Source of the DNA: JAICLL01 sp035252155
GTDB lineage: Bacteria > Planctomycetota > Planctomycetia > Pirellulales > JAICIG01
Length of the DNA stretch: 36,849 nucleotides
NCBI GenBank assembly: GCA_035252155.1
Contig: DATFDL010000257.1
Coordinates: 1 to 36,849, forward strand
Direction of reading: 5' to 3'
Of the stretch, positions 16,219-25,600 are shown piece by piece; position 1 is the first letter of the stretch, and the number at the start of each line of letters is the position of its first letter. Under the pieces are notes generated by a model. The model worked only from the letters and a program-made list of their open reading frames with translations. It was not told the origin of the DNA and ran no database searches. Position numbers and translations under genes: made by a program.

Positions 16219-16327
16219 AACCACTCACAACTAACCACTAACCACTAACCACCAACCACTAGCTCTGCGCAAGCGAGGACGCTTACGCAACGGCCCCTGA
16301 CCCCCGACCCCCGAATCCCGACCCCTG
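16219..16327. repeat. AACCACT array, hairpin and CCCCGAC-type array before flhG
   Basis: 16219-16261 has tandem AACCACT and close variants. 16265-16289 is a hairpin (TGCGCAAGCG against CGCTTACGCA, one mismatch). 16290-16327 is an array of CCCCTGA, CCCCCGA and CCCGACC units ending four bases before the flhG ATG. The order of units and the position resemble the flhF leader. No promoter or ribosome site can be picked out. Confidence 0.85.
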
Positions 16328-16330
16328 CTT

Positions 16331-17173
16331 ATGCTCGACCAAGCCGAACGACTGCGCTCGCTGATGCGTGCCGATCGCGGCGATGCACCGCCAGCGGCGC
16401 CGCGCTCGAAGCGGCCGCAATTCGTGGTCGTGGCCGGCGGTAAAGGCGGCGTGGGCACAACGACGATCGCCGTGAATCTGGCAGTGGCATTGGCCCGCGA
16501 CGGCCATCGCACCGTGCTGGTCGACGGCGACTTGGGCACGGCAGACGCCGCCGGCCTCTGCGGCACGCGCGAGGCCTATCACATTGCCGACGTGCTGGCG
16601 GGCCGCCGCGGAATCCATGAAGCGCTGCAGCTCGGACCGGCCGGCGTGCAGGTGCTGCCCGGCGCCTGGGCCACCGGCCATATCACCGACTGCGCACCCG
16701 CCGCGCACGAGCGATTGCTGCGCGAGTTGGCCCGCCTCGGGCCGCACGCCGAGCAGGTGGTGGTGGACGCAGGCAACGGCTCCCATAGCGCCGTGCGGAG
16801 CTTCTGCCAGGCCGCCGATCGCGTGCTGTTGGTCACGTCGCCCGACGACGCTTCCGTGATGAACACCTATGCCGCGATCAAGTTTTTGCGGGCCATCGAT
16901 GCCCAACCCACGCTTCATCTCTTCGTCAACCTGGCCGGCCACGCCGACGAAGCGCGCCGAACCCATCGCCGTCTGGCGCAAGCCTGTCGGCGGTTTTTGG
17001 GTTTTGAACTGCCTTGGGCAGGCGAGTTGTCGCACGCCATTGAAGTGACGGAGGCCGGTCGCCAACAACATCCGTTTGTCTGGGCGCTTCCCCAGACGTC
17101 CGCCACCCGGCAAATTGAACAGCTTGCGGCAACCATTTCCACCGATCCCGGAGAATACAACGAATTGGATTAA
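16331..17173 (+). CDS. flhG: FlhG (FleN/MinD-like) ATPase, flagellar number regulator
   Basis: This 280-residue ParA/MinD-family protein is FlhG. The N-terminal DQAERLR at residues 3-9 matches the conserved motif by which FlhG stimulates FlhF GTP hydrolysis. The deviant Walker A is GGKGGVGTTT at 36-45; Lys38, the signature Lys, is present, but the usual P-loop Lys at 43 is Thr. VLVDGDLGTADAAGL and VVVDAGNG supply the later Asp-containing motifs. LLVTSPDDASVMNTYA is the usual strand-loop. It acts on the cytoplasmic face, setting flagellum number. There is no Shine-Dalgarno; the leader is a heptamer array. The C-terminal helix that usually binds membrane is not obvious. Confidence 0.92.
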   Translation: MLDQAERLRSLMRADRGDAPPAAPRSKRPQFVVVAGGKGGVGTTTIAVNLAVALARDGHRTVLVDGDLGTADAAGLCGTREAYHIADVLAGRRGIHEALQLGPAGVQVLPGAWATGHITDCAPAAHERLLRELARLGPHAEQVVVDAGNGSHSAVRSFCQAADRVLLVTSPDDASVMNTYAAIKFLRAIDAQPTLHLFVNLAGHADEARRTHRRLAQACRRFLGFELPWAGELSHAIEVTEAGRQQHPFVWALPQTSATRQIEQLAATISTDPGEYNELD

Positions 17174-17287
17174 ACGATTCAAGTGTCACGCCCCCTGCGA
17201 CCGATACCAAGGGCCAGTGTCGGTAGCCCACCGACTGGCAAACTTTGCCGGTTATGTCGGCTTTGACGGCCGCCGGGAGCAAATCGC

Positions 17288-17542
17288 GTGTCACGCAGCT
17301 ACGGCGGAACCCTGAGCTTGATCGCCTTTCTCACTGTGATCGTCCGCGGCTGGATGCACGGTGGGGCGGCGACACCGACCTTGCTGGCGGCATGGCTAAG
17401 TCTGCTCGCGGCGTTTCCCTTGGGATGCGTTTTGGGGTGGCTGGCCGACGGAATCGTACTAGAGTCAATTCGCAGCAAGCTTGCGGCTGAAATCGCCGCC
17501 CGGGAAGCCAAGGAATCGGCCCCCGGCAAGACCAACCCCTGA
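17288..17542 (+). CDS. Second small membrane protein in the flagellar cluster
   Basis: This 84-residue protein starts at the GTG at 17288, eight bases after GGGAG. Two hydrophobic stretches are visible: SLIAFLTVIVRGW near 10-22 and LLAAWLSLLAAFPLGCVLGWL near 32-52. The C-terminal third is charged (SKLAAEIAAREAKESA), probably a helix in the cytoplasm. I do not recognise the family. It lies between flhG and the sigma factor gene, so an accessory role in flagellar assembly is plausible, but only by position. Confidence 0.72.
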   Translation: MSRSYGGTLSLIAFLTVIVRGWMHGGAATPTLLAAWLSLLAAFPLGCVLGWLADGIVLESIRSKLAAEIAAREAKESAPGKTNP

Positions 17543-17623
17543 CCGATCGGCCGCGCCCCGCCCACCGCTTGGCGGTAGGTCCGCGCGGCACATCGGCCGG
17601 GCAGTGCAATCATGGAGGAGTGC

Positions 17624-18406
17624 ATGGCAACAGCAGTCGCAGCGGAAGACGTGGCGCAACTGTGGGACGCATTCAAGGCCGATCCGGAGAACCAGGACCT
17701 TCGCAACCGGCTGGTCGAGCTCTATCTGCCGCTGGTCAAATACAACGGCGAGCGCATCTGGTCGCGCCTGCCCGAAGGCGTCGAGCTGGACGACCTGGTT
17801 TCGGCAGGCGTCTTCGGCCTGATGGACGCGATCGACGCCTTCGACCTGACGCGTGGCGTGAAGTTCGAGACCTACTGCGTGCCGCGCATCCGCGGGGCGA
17901 TGCTCGACGAGCTGCGCACGATGGACTGGGTGCCCCGCCTGGTCCGCTCGAAGGCTAGCAAGCTGAACGAGGCGATCAAATCGCTCGAAACCAAGCTCGG
18001 CCGGCAGCCCACCGAGGTCGAGCTGGCCGCGCAGCTCGAGATCAGCGTGCCGGAATTGGAAAAGATGATCCTCGACGCCAACGCGGTCGGGCTGATCAGC
18101 CTCAACAAAAAGTGGTACGAGACCGACAGCTACAAGGATGTCCGCGAGATCGACATTCTCGAAGACAAAAAGGGCGAAGACCCCACGCGGCGGATCCAAA
18201 AGACCGACCTGATGCGGCTGGTCACCAAGGGTCTGAATCGCAATGAGCGGCTGATCATCATTCTGTATTACTACGAAGAGCTGACGATGAAAGAGATCGG
18301 CGCTACGCTCGATCTTTCCGAGAGCCGCGTCAGTCAGATGCACAGTTCGATCGTGCAGCGATTGCAATCGCAGCTTGAGCGCCGCCGGCCGGAATTCGGG
18401 ACGTAA
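17624..18406 (+). CDS. fliA: FliA/WhiG-type RNA polymerase sigma factor (sigma-28)
   Basis: This 260-residue protein is a sigma-28 family factor. Region 2 runs from about residue 25: LVELYLPLVKYNGERIW, then LDDLVSAGVFGLMDAIDAFD and FETYCVPRIRGAMLDELR. Region 3 covers KASKLNEAIKSLETKLGRQP and EVELAAQLEISVPELEKM. Region 4 is LNRNERLIIILYYYEELTMK followed by EIGATLDLSESRVSQMHSSI. It directs RNA polymerase to late flagellar and chemotaxis promoters (fliA/whiG type). ATG 17624 is five bases after GGAGG; an ATG at 17612 is also in frame, but that site overlaps the Shine-Dalgarno. It ends the flagellar cluster and converges with the HrpA gene. Confidence 0.94.
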   Translation: MATAVAAEDVAQLWDAFKADPENQDLRNRLVELYLPLVKYNGERIWSRLPEGVELDDLVSAGVFGLMDAIDAFDLTRGVKFETYCVPRIRGAMLDELRTMDWVPRLVRSKASKLNEAIKSLETKLGRQPTEVELAAQLEISVPELEKMILDANAVGLISLNKKWYETDSYKDVREIDILEDKKGEDPTRRIQKTDLMRLVTKGLNRNERLIIILYYYEELTMKEIGATLDLSESRVSQMHSSIVQRLQSQLERRRPEFGT

Positions 18407-18430
18407 GACGATCTCAGATGAACGGTTAGG

Positions 18431-21400
18431 TTAATACGCTTCGATGGCCTTCCATAATTCGTCGAGCTGCTGGGCTGAGACCTGAGTTGGCGTGCCAAGC
18501 TGGGGCGCGAAGAGCGACACGCGAAACTCTTCGAGCAGCCAACGATATTCGGCCAACTTCGGATCGAACGTTTCGTCGGCGCGGTGCTGCGCGGCGAGCG
18601 CCAGGTAGGCGTGCCAGCGAGCGTCGATCTGCGCAAACGCCCGCTGGTCGTGCTCCAGTTCCCCGGCCCGCAATCCATCCAATCGCCGCTCGATGGCGCG
18701 AAAATAGCGCGGGTACGACTGAATCGCTGGCGGCGCGGCGCACAGAAAACCCGGGGCCATCAATTCGCCAAGTTGCCGCTCGATGTCGGACACCGCATAG
18801 CCAAACTGCGGGCTGGTGAATTGCCCCAGGGCGTCCCGCGCCCGCCCGTACTCGCGGAGCAGCGCGCTGACCAACGGCAAAACGTCTTGCACCACCAGGC
18901 CGATCTGCTCGCGGCCCTCGGCGAGTGTCTGCTCGAACTGTTGCCGGCTGCGCGGCGCCGGCCGTTCGGCCAGAAAGGCGCGCTCGACGATGGCGTCGGT
19001 CACTTCGCGGTTCCAGTAGGCTGCGTCGCCCAGCGGCGCACCGCTGGCTAACAGCTTGCTCCAACCGGGCCACCACGCCAGGTGCGGCTCGACCTGATCG
19101 CGCACGGCCAACGCCAGAAGCCGTCGCACTCCGCCGCGCGTCTGGTGGCCTGCCGTTTCGAGGGAATCGGTCAGCCGCAATGATACGCTATCGCCGCAAT
19201 CGACGAGCGCTGGATAACGCGTCCGTGCGATGCCTTTGCAGCAGCTCTGGACCTGTTCGGGCAAATCGTCAAAATCCCAGGTAGTCAATCCTGTGCGGTG
19301 ATATTTCGGGTCGGCGTCTTCGGTAGGAAGCGACGGCGCACGGAGTGTGCCTGCTACCACGGGCGAGTGGTCGAATTGCTCGTTCGCGAGGGCGGGCATT
19401 TCGGCCCGCAGTTGCCGGCGAACCGCAGCGAGATCGCGTCCCACGGCTACCGCCCGACCGCTGGCATCGACCACGCGCAGCCGCAGCCGCAAATGCGCGG
19501 GCAACTGACTCAGCCGAAAATCGTCGGGCCGAATCGGGTCGCCCGCGATGCGCGTAAGCAGGTGAGCCGTCGCCGCCAGCAGGTCCCCTTCGCCGAATCG
19601 CAACTCGCCTACAACCCGCTTCGTCGTATCGGGCACGGGTACAAACGCGCGCCGCACGGTCTTGGGCAGCGACTTGATGAGCGCCGCCACTTTTTCTTCG
19701 AGCAAACCCGGCACAAGCCACTCGAACCGCCGCGGCTCAATCTCGTGAAAAGCTTCTTTTGGCACCGTCGCGGTGATACCGTCGTGCTCCGTCCCCGGCT
19801 CGAAACAATAATCGAGCGGCAGCCGCAGATGCTTCATCAACAACGCCTCGGGAAAGCCCGCGTCGGTGCGGAAGGCTTCCGGTTCAGTCAGCAGATCGCT
19901 CGTCGACATAAAGAGCAGCCCCGGCTCGCGGCGCTCGGCCTCGCGATGCCAACGTTCAAAGCTTTGCCCGTCGTACACGTCATCGGGCAGGCGGCGGTTG
20001 TAAAATGCAAACCGGGCGTGCTCGCCCCGCAGTAGCCCGTGCCGGCGCACTTTGCGCTGCCAACGCTCCAGGTCGGCCAGCAATTGTTGATTCGCCGAGA
20101 GAAATTTGGCCCGCGTCTGATAGCCGCCCTTCACGAGCCCGTGCTCGATAAATAGTTCGCGAGCGTGGGCCGGATCGACCGAGGCGAGCCGTACCCGTCG
20201 CTGCCGCACGATGGTTAACCCAAACAACGAGATTCGCTCGACGGCCATCGCCGCGCCAACTCCTGGGTCCCAATGCGGATCGCGGTGTTCGCGTTCGACC
20301 AGATGCGCGGCCAGCGGCTCAATCCACCCGGGGTTGATGCGAGCGACCGTCCGCAAATATCGACGGCTGGTCTCGACAACTTCGCTAGCCAGCAGCCATT
20401 TGGGCGGGCTGGCGTAAGCGGCCGATCCCGGCCAAAGCAAGGCTTTTTGGCCGCCCGCCACCAGATATTCATATGGCCCAGTGCGCACCGCGATGCTCGA
20501 CAAAAAGCCGGTCAACAGCGCCCGATGGATGCGCTGATAATCGGTCGGCCGCGGCCGCACGTCAAAGCCGGCCTGCGTGCAATGCCTGACAAGCTGCCGA
20601 TGCACGTCGAGCCACTGGCGCAGCCGGTTGTACGATAGAAACTGGGCGCGGCAGGCCTTGGCCAACTGGTTCCGCGACAGCTCCGCCTTCAACTCGTGGA
20701 AAAACCTCCAAAGTTTCAGATAACTGAGAAAATCCGACTGCCCGTCGGTCGTTCGGGCGTGGGCCTCGTCGGCAGCCTCGCGCGCCTCGGGCGGCCGCTC
20801 GCGCGGGTCTTGCACCTCGAGCGCCGCCGCAATGATCAATACGTCATGCAGGCAGTTCTCTTGGGCGCCGGCCAAGATAATGCGGCCAATCCGTGGATCG
20901 ACCGGCAACCGGCTAAGCTGACGGCCCACCTCCGTGAGCCGTCGCTCTTGGTCGACAGCCCCTAGCTCAAACAGTGTGCGATAGGCGTCGCTCACCGCTT
21001 CGCCGCGCGGCGGATCGAGAAACGGAAAATCGGCCACTTCGCCCAGCCGCAGCGCCTCGGCCTGCAAGGCGACGGCCGCCAGGTCGCTACGCAAAATCTC
21101 GGGCGGAGTATATGCCTCGCGATGCAGATAGTCGTCTTCGCTGTACAGCCGAATGCAAACGCCCGGCCCGAGTCGCCCGCACCGCCCCTTGCGCTGGTCG
21201 GCCGAGGCCCGCGAGATCGGTTCGATCGGCAGCCGCTGAATCTTAAAGCGCGGCGCGTAGCGGCTGATGCGGGCGGTGCCGGTGTCGATCACATGGGCAA
21301 TGCCGGGCACCGTCAGGCTCGACTCGGCCACGTTGGTGGCGATGACAATTCGGCGATCCGCGTGCGGTTGAAAAATCCGGTTTTGCTCGGCTGTTGACAG

Positions 21401-22432
21401 CCGGGCATAGAGCGGCAGGATTTCAGTCGGCTTGTTCGACTTGCCGCTCAAGTGCCCGCGCAGCGTTTTGGCCGCCGCGTGGATCTCTTGCTCGGTCGGC
21501 ATGAAGATCAAAATGTCGCCGTCGCCGGCCGCGATCAATTCATCGACCGCGGAAACCAACGCTCGCTCGCCGCCGGCGTCATCGCCCTCTTTATCGTCCG
21601 CCGGCGGGCGATAACGCACTTCAACCGGATAGGTGCGTCCCGAAACCATGATCACGAGCACATCGCCCGCCACGGGCTCAAAATGCTCGGCGAATCGCCG
21701 GGCGTCGATCGTGGCCGAGGTAACGATAAGCTTCAGATCGGGCCGCCGCGGCAGCAGCCGCTTCAAGTAGCCGAGCAAAAAGTCGATATTGAGCGACCGT
21801 TCATGGGCTTCGTCCAAGATGAGCGTGTCGTATTGGTTCAGATATGGATCGTGGTGCGACTCGGCCAGCAACACGCCGTCGGTCATCAGCTTGATATACG
21901 TGCGCGGGTCGGTTTTGTCGGTGAACCGCACTTTGAAACCAACTTGTTGGCCGAGCGGCGTGCACAGTTCGTCGGCGATTCGAGCGGCCACGCTGCGGGC
22001 GGCGATGCGCCGCGGCTGGGTGTGCCCAATAAAACCTTCCAGGCCGCGGCCCAGCTCCAAGCAGATTTTGGGCAATTGCGTCGACTTGCCCGACCCGGTA
22101 TCTCCGCAGACAATCACCACCTGATGCGAGCGAATGGCCTGGGCAATTTCGCCGCGCCGCGCGGCCACCGGCAGACGGTCGTCGTAGCGTACGTGAGGCA
22201 CGCCAGCCCGGCGGGCTTGGCGATGGGCGATCGATCGTTCCAGCTCTTCGGCGATCCGCGACAGCCGCTCATCGCAGCGCCGACCGGCGCCTTGGCTGCG
22301 CTCCGCCTCGCGCAAGGCGCGGCGCAATCGCCAGCGGTCCGCCAGTAGGGCCTGCTCGACTCTGGTCCCTAATTCCGCGATCGAGATCATCCGCCGCCGG
22401 CTCGCTTGCGCACCCATCATTTCCCGCGTCAT
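18431..22432 (-). CDS. hrpA: HrpA-type DEAH-box RNA helicase
   Basis: This protein has about 1333 residues, close to the roughly 1300 of E. coli HrpA. The DEAH helicase core begins near residue 110: Walker A GDTGSGKSTQ, THTQPRR-like GHTQPRRIAARSVAARIADE, then LILDEAHERSLNIDFLLGYL, VTSATIDARRFAEHF and DQRKGRCGRLGPGVCIRLYS. The helicase-associated OB-type and the DUF3418 C-terminal regions follow. HrpA acts on mRNA and on stalled or collided ribosomes. The start is uncertain: ATG at 22432 (chosen), 22420, 22417 or 22390, the last matching the MISIAEL opening of homologues. Long open frame upstream to 22795 is a shadow of the lipoprotein gene. Positions 19335-19360 may hold a repeat insertion. 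Confidence 0.93.
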   Translation of the reverse strand: MTREMMGAQASRRRMISIAELGTRVEQALLADRWRLRRALREAERSQGAGRRCDERLSRIAEELERSIAHRQARRAGVPHVRYDDRLPVAARRGEIAQAIRSHQVVIVCGDTGSGKSTQLPKICLELGRGLEGFIGHTQPRRIAARSVAARIADELCTPLGQQVGFKVRFTDKTDPRTYIKLMTDGVLLAESHHDPYLNQYDTLILDEAHERSLNIDFLLGYLKRLLPRRPDLKLIVTSATIDARRFAEHFEPVAGDVLVIMVSGRTYPVEVRYRPPADDKEGDDAGGERALVSAVDELIAAGDGDILIFMPTEQEIHAAAKTLRGHLSGKSNKPTEILPLYARLSTAEQNRIFQPHADRRIVIATNVAESSLTVPGIAHVIDTGTARISRYAPRFKIQRLPIEPISRASADQRKGRCGRLGPGVCIRLYSEDDYLHREAYTPPEILRSDLAAVALQAEALRLGEVADFPFLDPPRGEAVSDAYRTLFELGAVDQERRLTEVGRQLSRLPVDPRIGRIILAGAQENCLHDVLIIAAALEVQDPRERPPEAREAADEAHARTTDGQSDFLSYLKLWRFFHELKAELSRNQLAKACRAQFLSYNRLRQWLDVHRQLVRHCTQAGFDVRPRPTDYQRIHRALLTGFLSSIAVRTGPYEYLVAGGQKALLWPGSAAYASPPKWLLASEVVETSRRYLRTVARINPGWIEPLAAHLVEREHRDPHWDPGVGAAMAVERISLFGLTIVRQRRVRLASVDPAHARELFIEHGLVKGGYQTRAKFLSANQQLLADLERWQRKVRRHGLLRGEHARFAFYNRRLPDDVYDGQSFERWHREAERREPGLLFMSTSDLLTEPEAFRTDAGFPEALLMKHLRLPLDYCFEPGTEHDGITATVPKEAFHEIEPRRFEWLVPGLLEEKVAALIKSLPKTVRRAFVPVPDTTKRVVGELRFGEGDLLAATAHLLTRIAGDPIRPDDFRLSQLPAHLRLRLRVVDASGRAVAVGRDLAAVRRQLRAEMPALANEQFDHSPVVAGTLRAPSLPTEDADPKYHRTGLTTWDFDDLPEQVQSCCKGIARTRYPALVDCGDSVSLRLTDSLETAGHQTRGGVRRLLALAVRDQVEPHLAWWPGWSKLLASGAPLGDAAYWNREVTDAIVERAFLAERPAPRSRQQFEQTLAEGREQIGLVVQDVLPLVSALLREYGRARDALGQFTSPQFGYAVSDIERQLGELMAPGFLCAAPPAIQSYPRYFRAIERRLDGLRAGELEHDQRAFAQIDARWHAYLALAAQHRADETFDPKLAEYRWLLEEFRVSLFAPQLGTPTQVSAQQLDELWKAIEAY
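19335..19360. repeat. Possible palindromic element inside hrpA
   Basis: GGCGCACGGAGTGTGCC forms an imperfect 7-base-arm palindrome with a 3-base loop, followed by TGCTACCAC. On the minus strand it encodes SPVVAGTLRAPS, in a stretch that looks like an unconserved insertion before the conserved GLTTWDFDDLPE. It resembles repeats I have seen in planctomycete genomes, but no second copy is in this window. Confidence 0.45.
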
Positions 22433-22523
22433 TATACGCCCGCGGTCCACGGTTGAGCATGGTATACCGCCAACGAGCCCGTAGCCGCCGTCGTGAGAAG
22501 TCGGGCCGCGCCAGCGGACTACG

Positions 22524-22549
22524 GCCAGAATTCTCACGAATTCTGCTAC
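22524..22549. repeat. Palindrome CAGAATTC-TCAC-GAATTCTG
   Basis: Perfect 8-base arms with a 4-base loop lie in the spacer 22433-22604 between the lipoprotein stop and the hrpA start (minus strand). The palindrome is flanked by GC and CTAC. It may be a repeat element or a regulatory hairpin in the hrpA leader. Confidence 0.7.
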
Positions 22550-22604
22550 ACGCACCGTCGCGCATTTCTCCGGAGGGATACACCGTGCGCCAACGGCGAA
22601 CCGA

Positions 22605-25600
22605 TCACCGCGCATCGTCTCGCGCGTCGGGATCGTACATCTGGAGCACAAACTGGTAAGGCTTGTGCCACCAACGATCGGCTGTGGGCGAAAACGCATC
22701 GGCCAGGGTGCGGCGGGCGATGTTTTTGGAGGCGCGCAACGCCAACGGCGGTGGTTCTGGCAAAGCGTCCAGCAGCGCCTCGGCCCGCTTGGCATCGACC
22801 ACCGCCAGCGACGTCCAGGCCAGCCGCGTTACCCAGTAATCTTCGTCGCTAGCGAACACCCGAATATGGTCGGCGATCGGCGCGGCGAGCACGCGGGCCG
22901 CTTGGCGATCGTAGCGACTGACGAACATCGCCAGCGCGCCGGTAGTGAGCGCCGCGCCCGGCTCCGTGGCGACTCGCGCCGCGCGCGGCGACCGCATGGC
23001 GACCGCCCGCCACAGATAGCCATCGACCAAAGCCGGATCGATCCGCTCGGCCACGGGCAGCAACGCCGCAGCCAACACCGCCGGATGTTCCCAAGCGTAA
23101 GCTCCGCCGGCAGAGGCCCGCTCGAGCAACCCGAACGCTTCCTCGAGCAAGGCCGTCGCCTGCGCGGCGTCTCGCGCCACCAGCCCGTGAGCCACAATGC
23201 CCAAAGCATAGCCGCGATCCGCTTGCTCGCTCAATTTCCGCGCCAGCCGTATGGCTCGCCGCGGATCCACAGCCGCCATGCGGTGCAAGACGCGCAGCGC
23301 TCGGGCATCGCGGCCCGTGCCGTAATCGAGATCGTCCAACACGCGCTCCGCGGCCGCGGGATCGTGCGCGGCCAAACCGCGGGCTACGACGACCCGATAG
23401 CGGTCGGCGAAATCACTAGAGAAACCGGAGCTGAGCTTGATGGCGGCGGGGCCATCGATGCGCGCCAGCGAGCCGGCGAAGTAGGCGCGCAGATGGGCCG
23501 CCAGATCGTGGGCCCGCTCGGCCGCTTCGCTCGGCGCGGGCAGTTGCTCGGCCAGTTTTTGCCCCTCGCGCAGCAGCGCCGTGCCACGCTCGGTTTCGCC
23601 CAGGTCGAGCCACCGCTCGCCGATCTGGCCCATCAACTCCACGGCCTGCGCCCGCTCAGGCTCGGCCCGCGCGTGCAACAGGGCCGTGCTCAACAACTCC
23701 ATCTTACGCTCGCGCTGCTCGTCGGGCAGGCTGTCGCACGCCGCCAGATAGAGCCGCCCGCGATAGTGCGGCTGTTCGATCGCCTCGCCCATCGCCAGGG
23801 CTTCTTCGAGGTCTTCGTAGATGAGCGTGCGGGCAGCGTGGTAACAGTATTCTGAATCGACAAGGCCGAGCTGACTGAATACCGGCAGCCGCGCGTACTC
23901 GGCGATGCGATTCGGATCGAGCGTCGCCAAGATGCCAAGCACCGAGACTTTTTCCGACTCCAATTCGCCTTGTTTCAACGCCGGCAGAAGCGGCTCGATC
24001 AGCCGCAAAGCGGTCTTGCGCCGCTCGGCCGATGTCAGCGGCTCGGGAAGCGTTTCGAGGCGGCGCACGGGTCGATCATCGCCCACGTGCACGGGTAGCT
24101 CCGCCGGGCTGCCGTCGTTATCGATCCGCAAGCCTTGGAGCGGCAAATTTGGCCCCTCAACGAATAAAAACGCCGGCCCCGCATAAACGCCAGGCAGCTC
24201 GAAATGCCCGGCGGCGTCGGTAAGGGCCTGGGTACGCCGTGGGCCGTCGCCCGATTGAAAAATACGTACAGCGCCCAGCGGCGCGCCATGCTGATCAACC
24301 ACACGGCCCGCCACGGTGCGCAGCGCCGGCTCCGCCGCCATCACGATGTCGCCGAAGCTGGTCGATTTCCAGGCAACCGGATCGATGAATTCGGTGACGG
24401 TCGGCGATCGGCCGGGGGCGGCGATCTCGGCCCGATATTCCAGCCCACGCGGTAGACTTGCCGGCGTGCGAAACCGCCCCTCGCCATCGGTCAGCAGTCG
24501 CTCACTGCCGCCGAAATGGGCGAACGCCGCGGCGCGATTCTCGTCATCGGGCTGCCGCCATACTAGACGCACGACCGCGTCGGCCACAGGTCGCCTTTCG
24601 CGATCGAGCACACGCCCCTCAAGAGCCAGCGCGCTGGCCTGAGAAATGACCAATTCGATTTCTTGGCCGGCGTCGGCGACGGCTTGCACCGGCTCGGCGG
24701 TCGCGCCCTGCGCTGACGATGCCCAGAGACTCAACTGGGCGTGGGGCTCGACCGCGTAAACCTCGAACGCGCCTTCGCGATCGCTCCAGGCGTGCTGGCT
24801 GGCTGGGCCGCTCGAAGCCAACCGCCATTGGCAGTGAATCTCGGCCCCGGCCACGCCCCGCCCCTTCTCATCGACGACTCGGCCCCGCAAAGTCGCCCCG
24901 CGCGCGAGCAGCAACGGAGGCAGTTCAACGCGCTCGGCGCCTTCGCGCACGGGCTGCGCGTCAAGCGTATAACTCGGATAGTAGTAATCCCGAGGCATGC
25001 GCCATGGCGAAGCAGACGCTTGCCCCGGTAACAAATACGCTCGATAGCGGCCTTCTTGGTCGCTACGGGGCATATTGCGTGGAAGCGCGAAAACATCGAG
25101 CCAGATGCTTGTGTCGGCCAGGGGTTCGCCGCTATCGCAATCGCGCACCACACCCTCGACCAGCACCGCGCGCTCCAGCGAGATCGTAAACTCATTGGCA
25201 ACTCCCTCGGCGACCGCTTGCCGCGGCCCGTGTTGGCAACGAAAGGGTATCTCCGCGGGCACCTCCGCCGTGGTTGCCAGAGTTCCGGCCGCGAGCGCTT
25301 TGACTTCAAAACGTCCCAGGGCGTCGGTGACGGTTTCGGCAAATCCGCCGCCTGGGGCTTCTTCGTTGCGCTCCAGGCCGGTGGCCAATCGAATGGGCAC
25401 CGCGGACACGGCGCGCGGATCGTCGGCCATCAGCCGGCTGCGGACGGAGCCTACCGGCGTCAGCGCCACCCGCCGCGCGCCATCGGCCTCAGGTAGCGGA
25501 AGTCCGACCCATTGAGTTCCGTAGGCGTCGCACTCGACGCGCAATAGGTCGATGCTTGCCGGATCGAGAAGGCGTAGCGTTGTTCGGCCAGAATCGTCGG

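Noticed and set aside
22433..22795. Longer hrpA start overlapping the lipoprotein gene
   Set aside because: The extension is the antisense of the lipoprotein's end and is not like HrpA; the conserved opening begins at or near 22390-22432.
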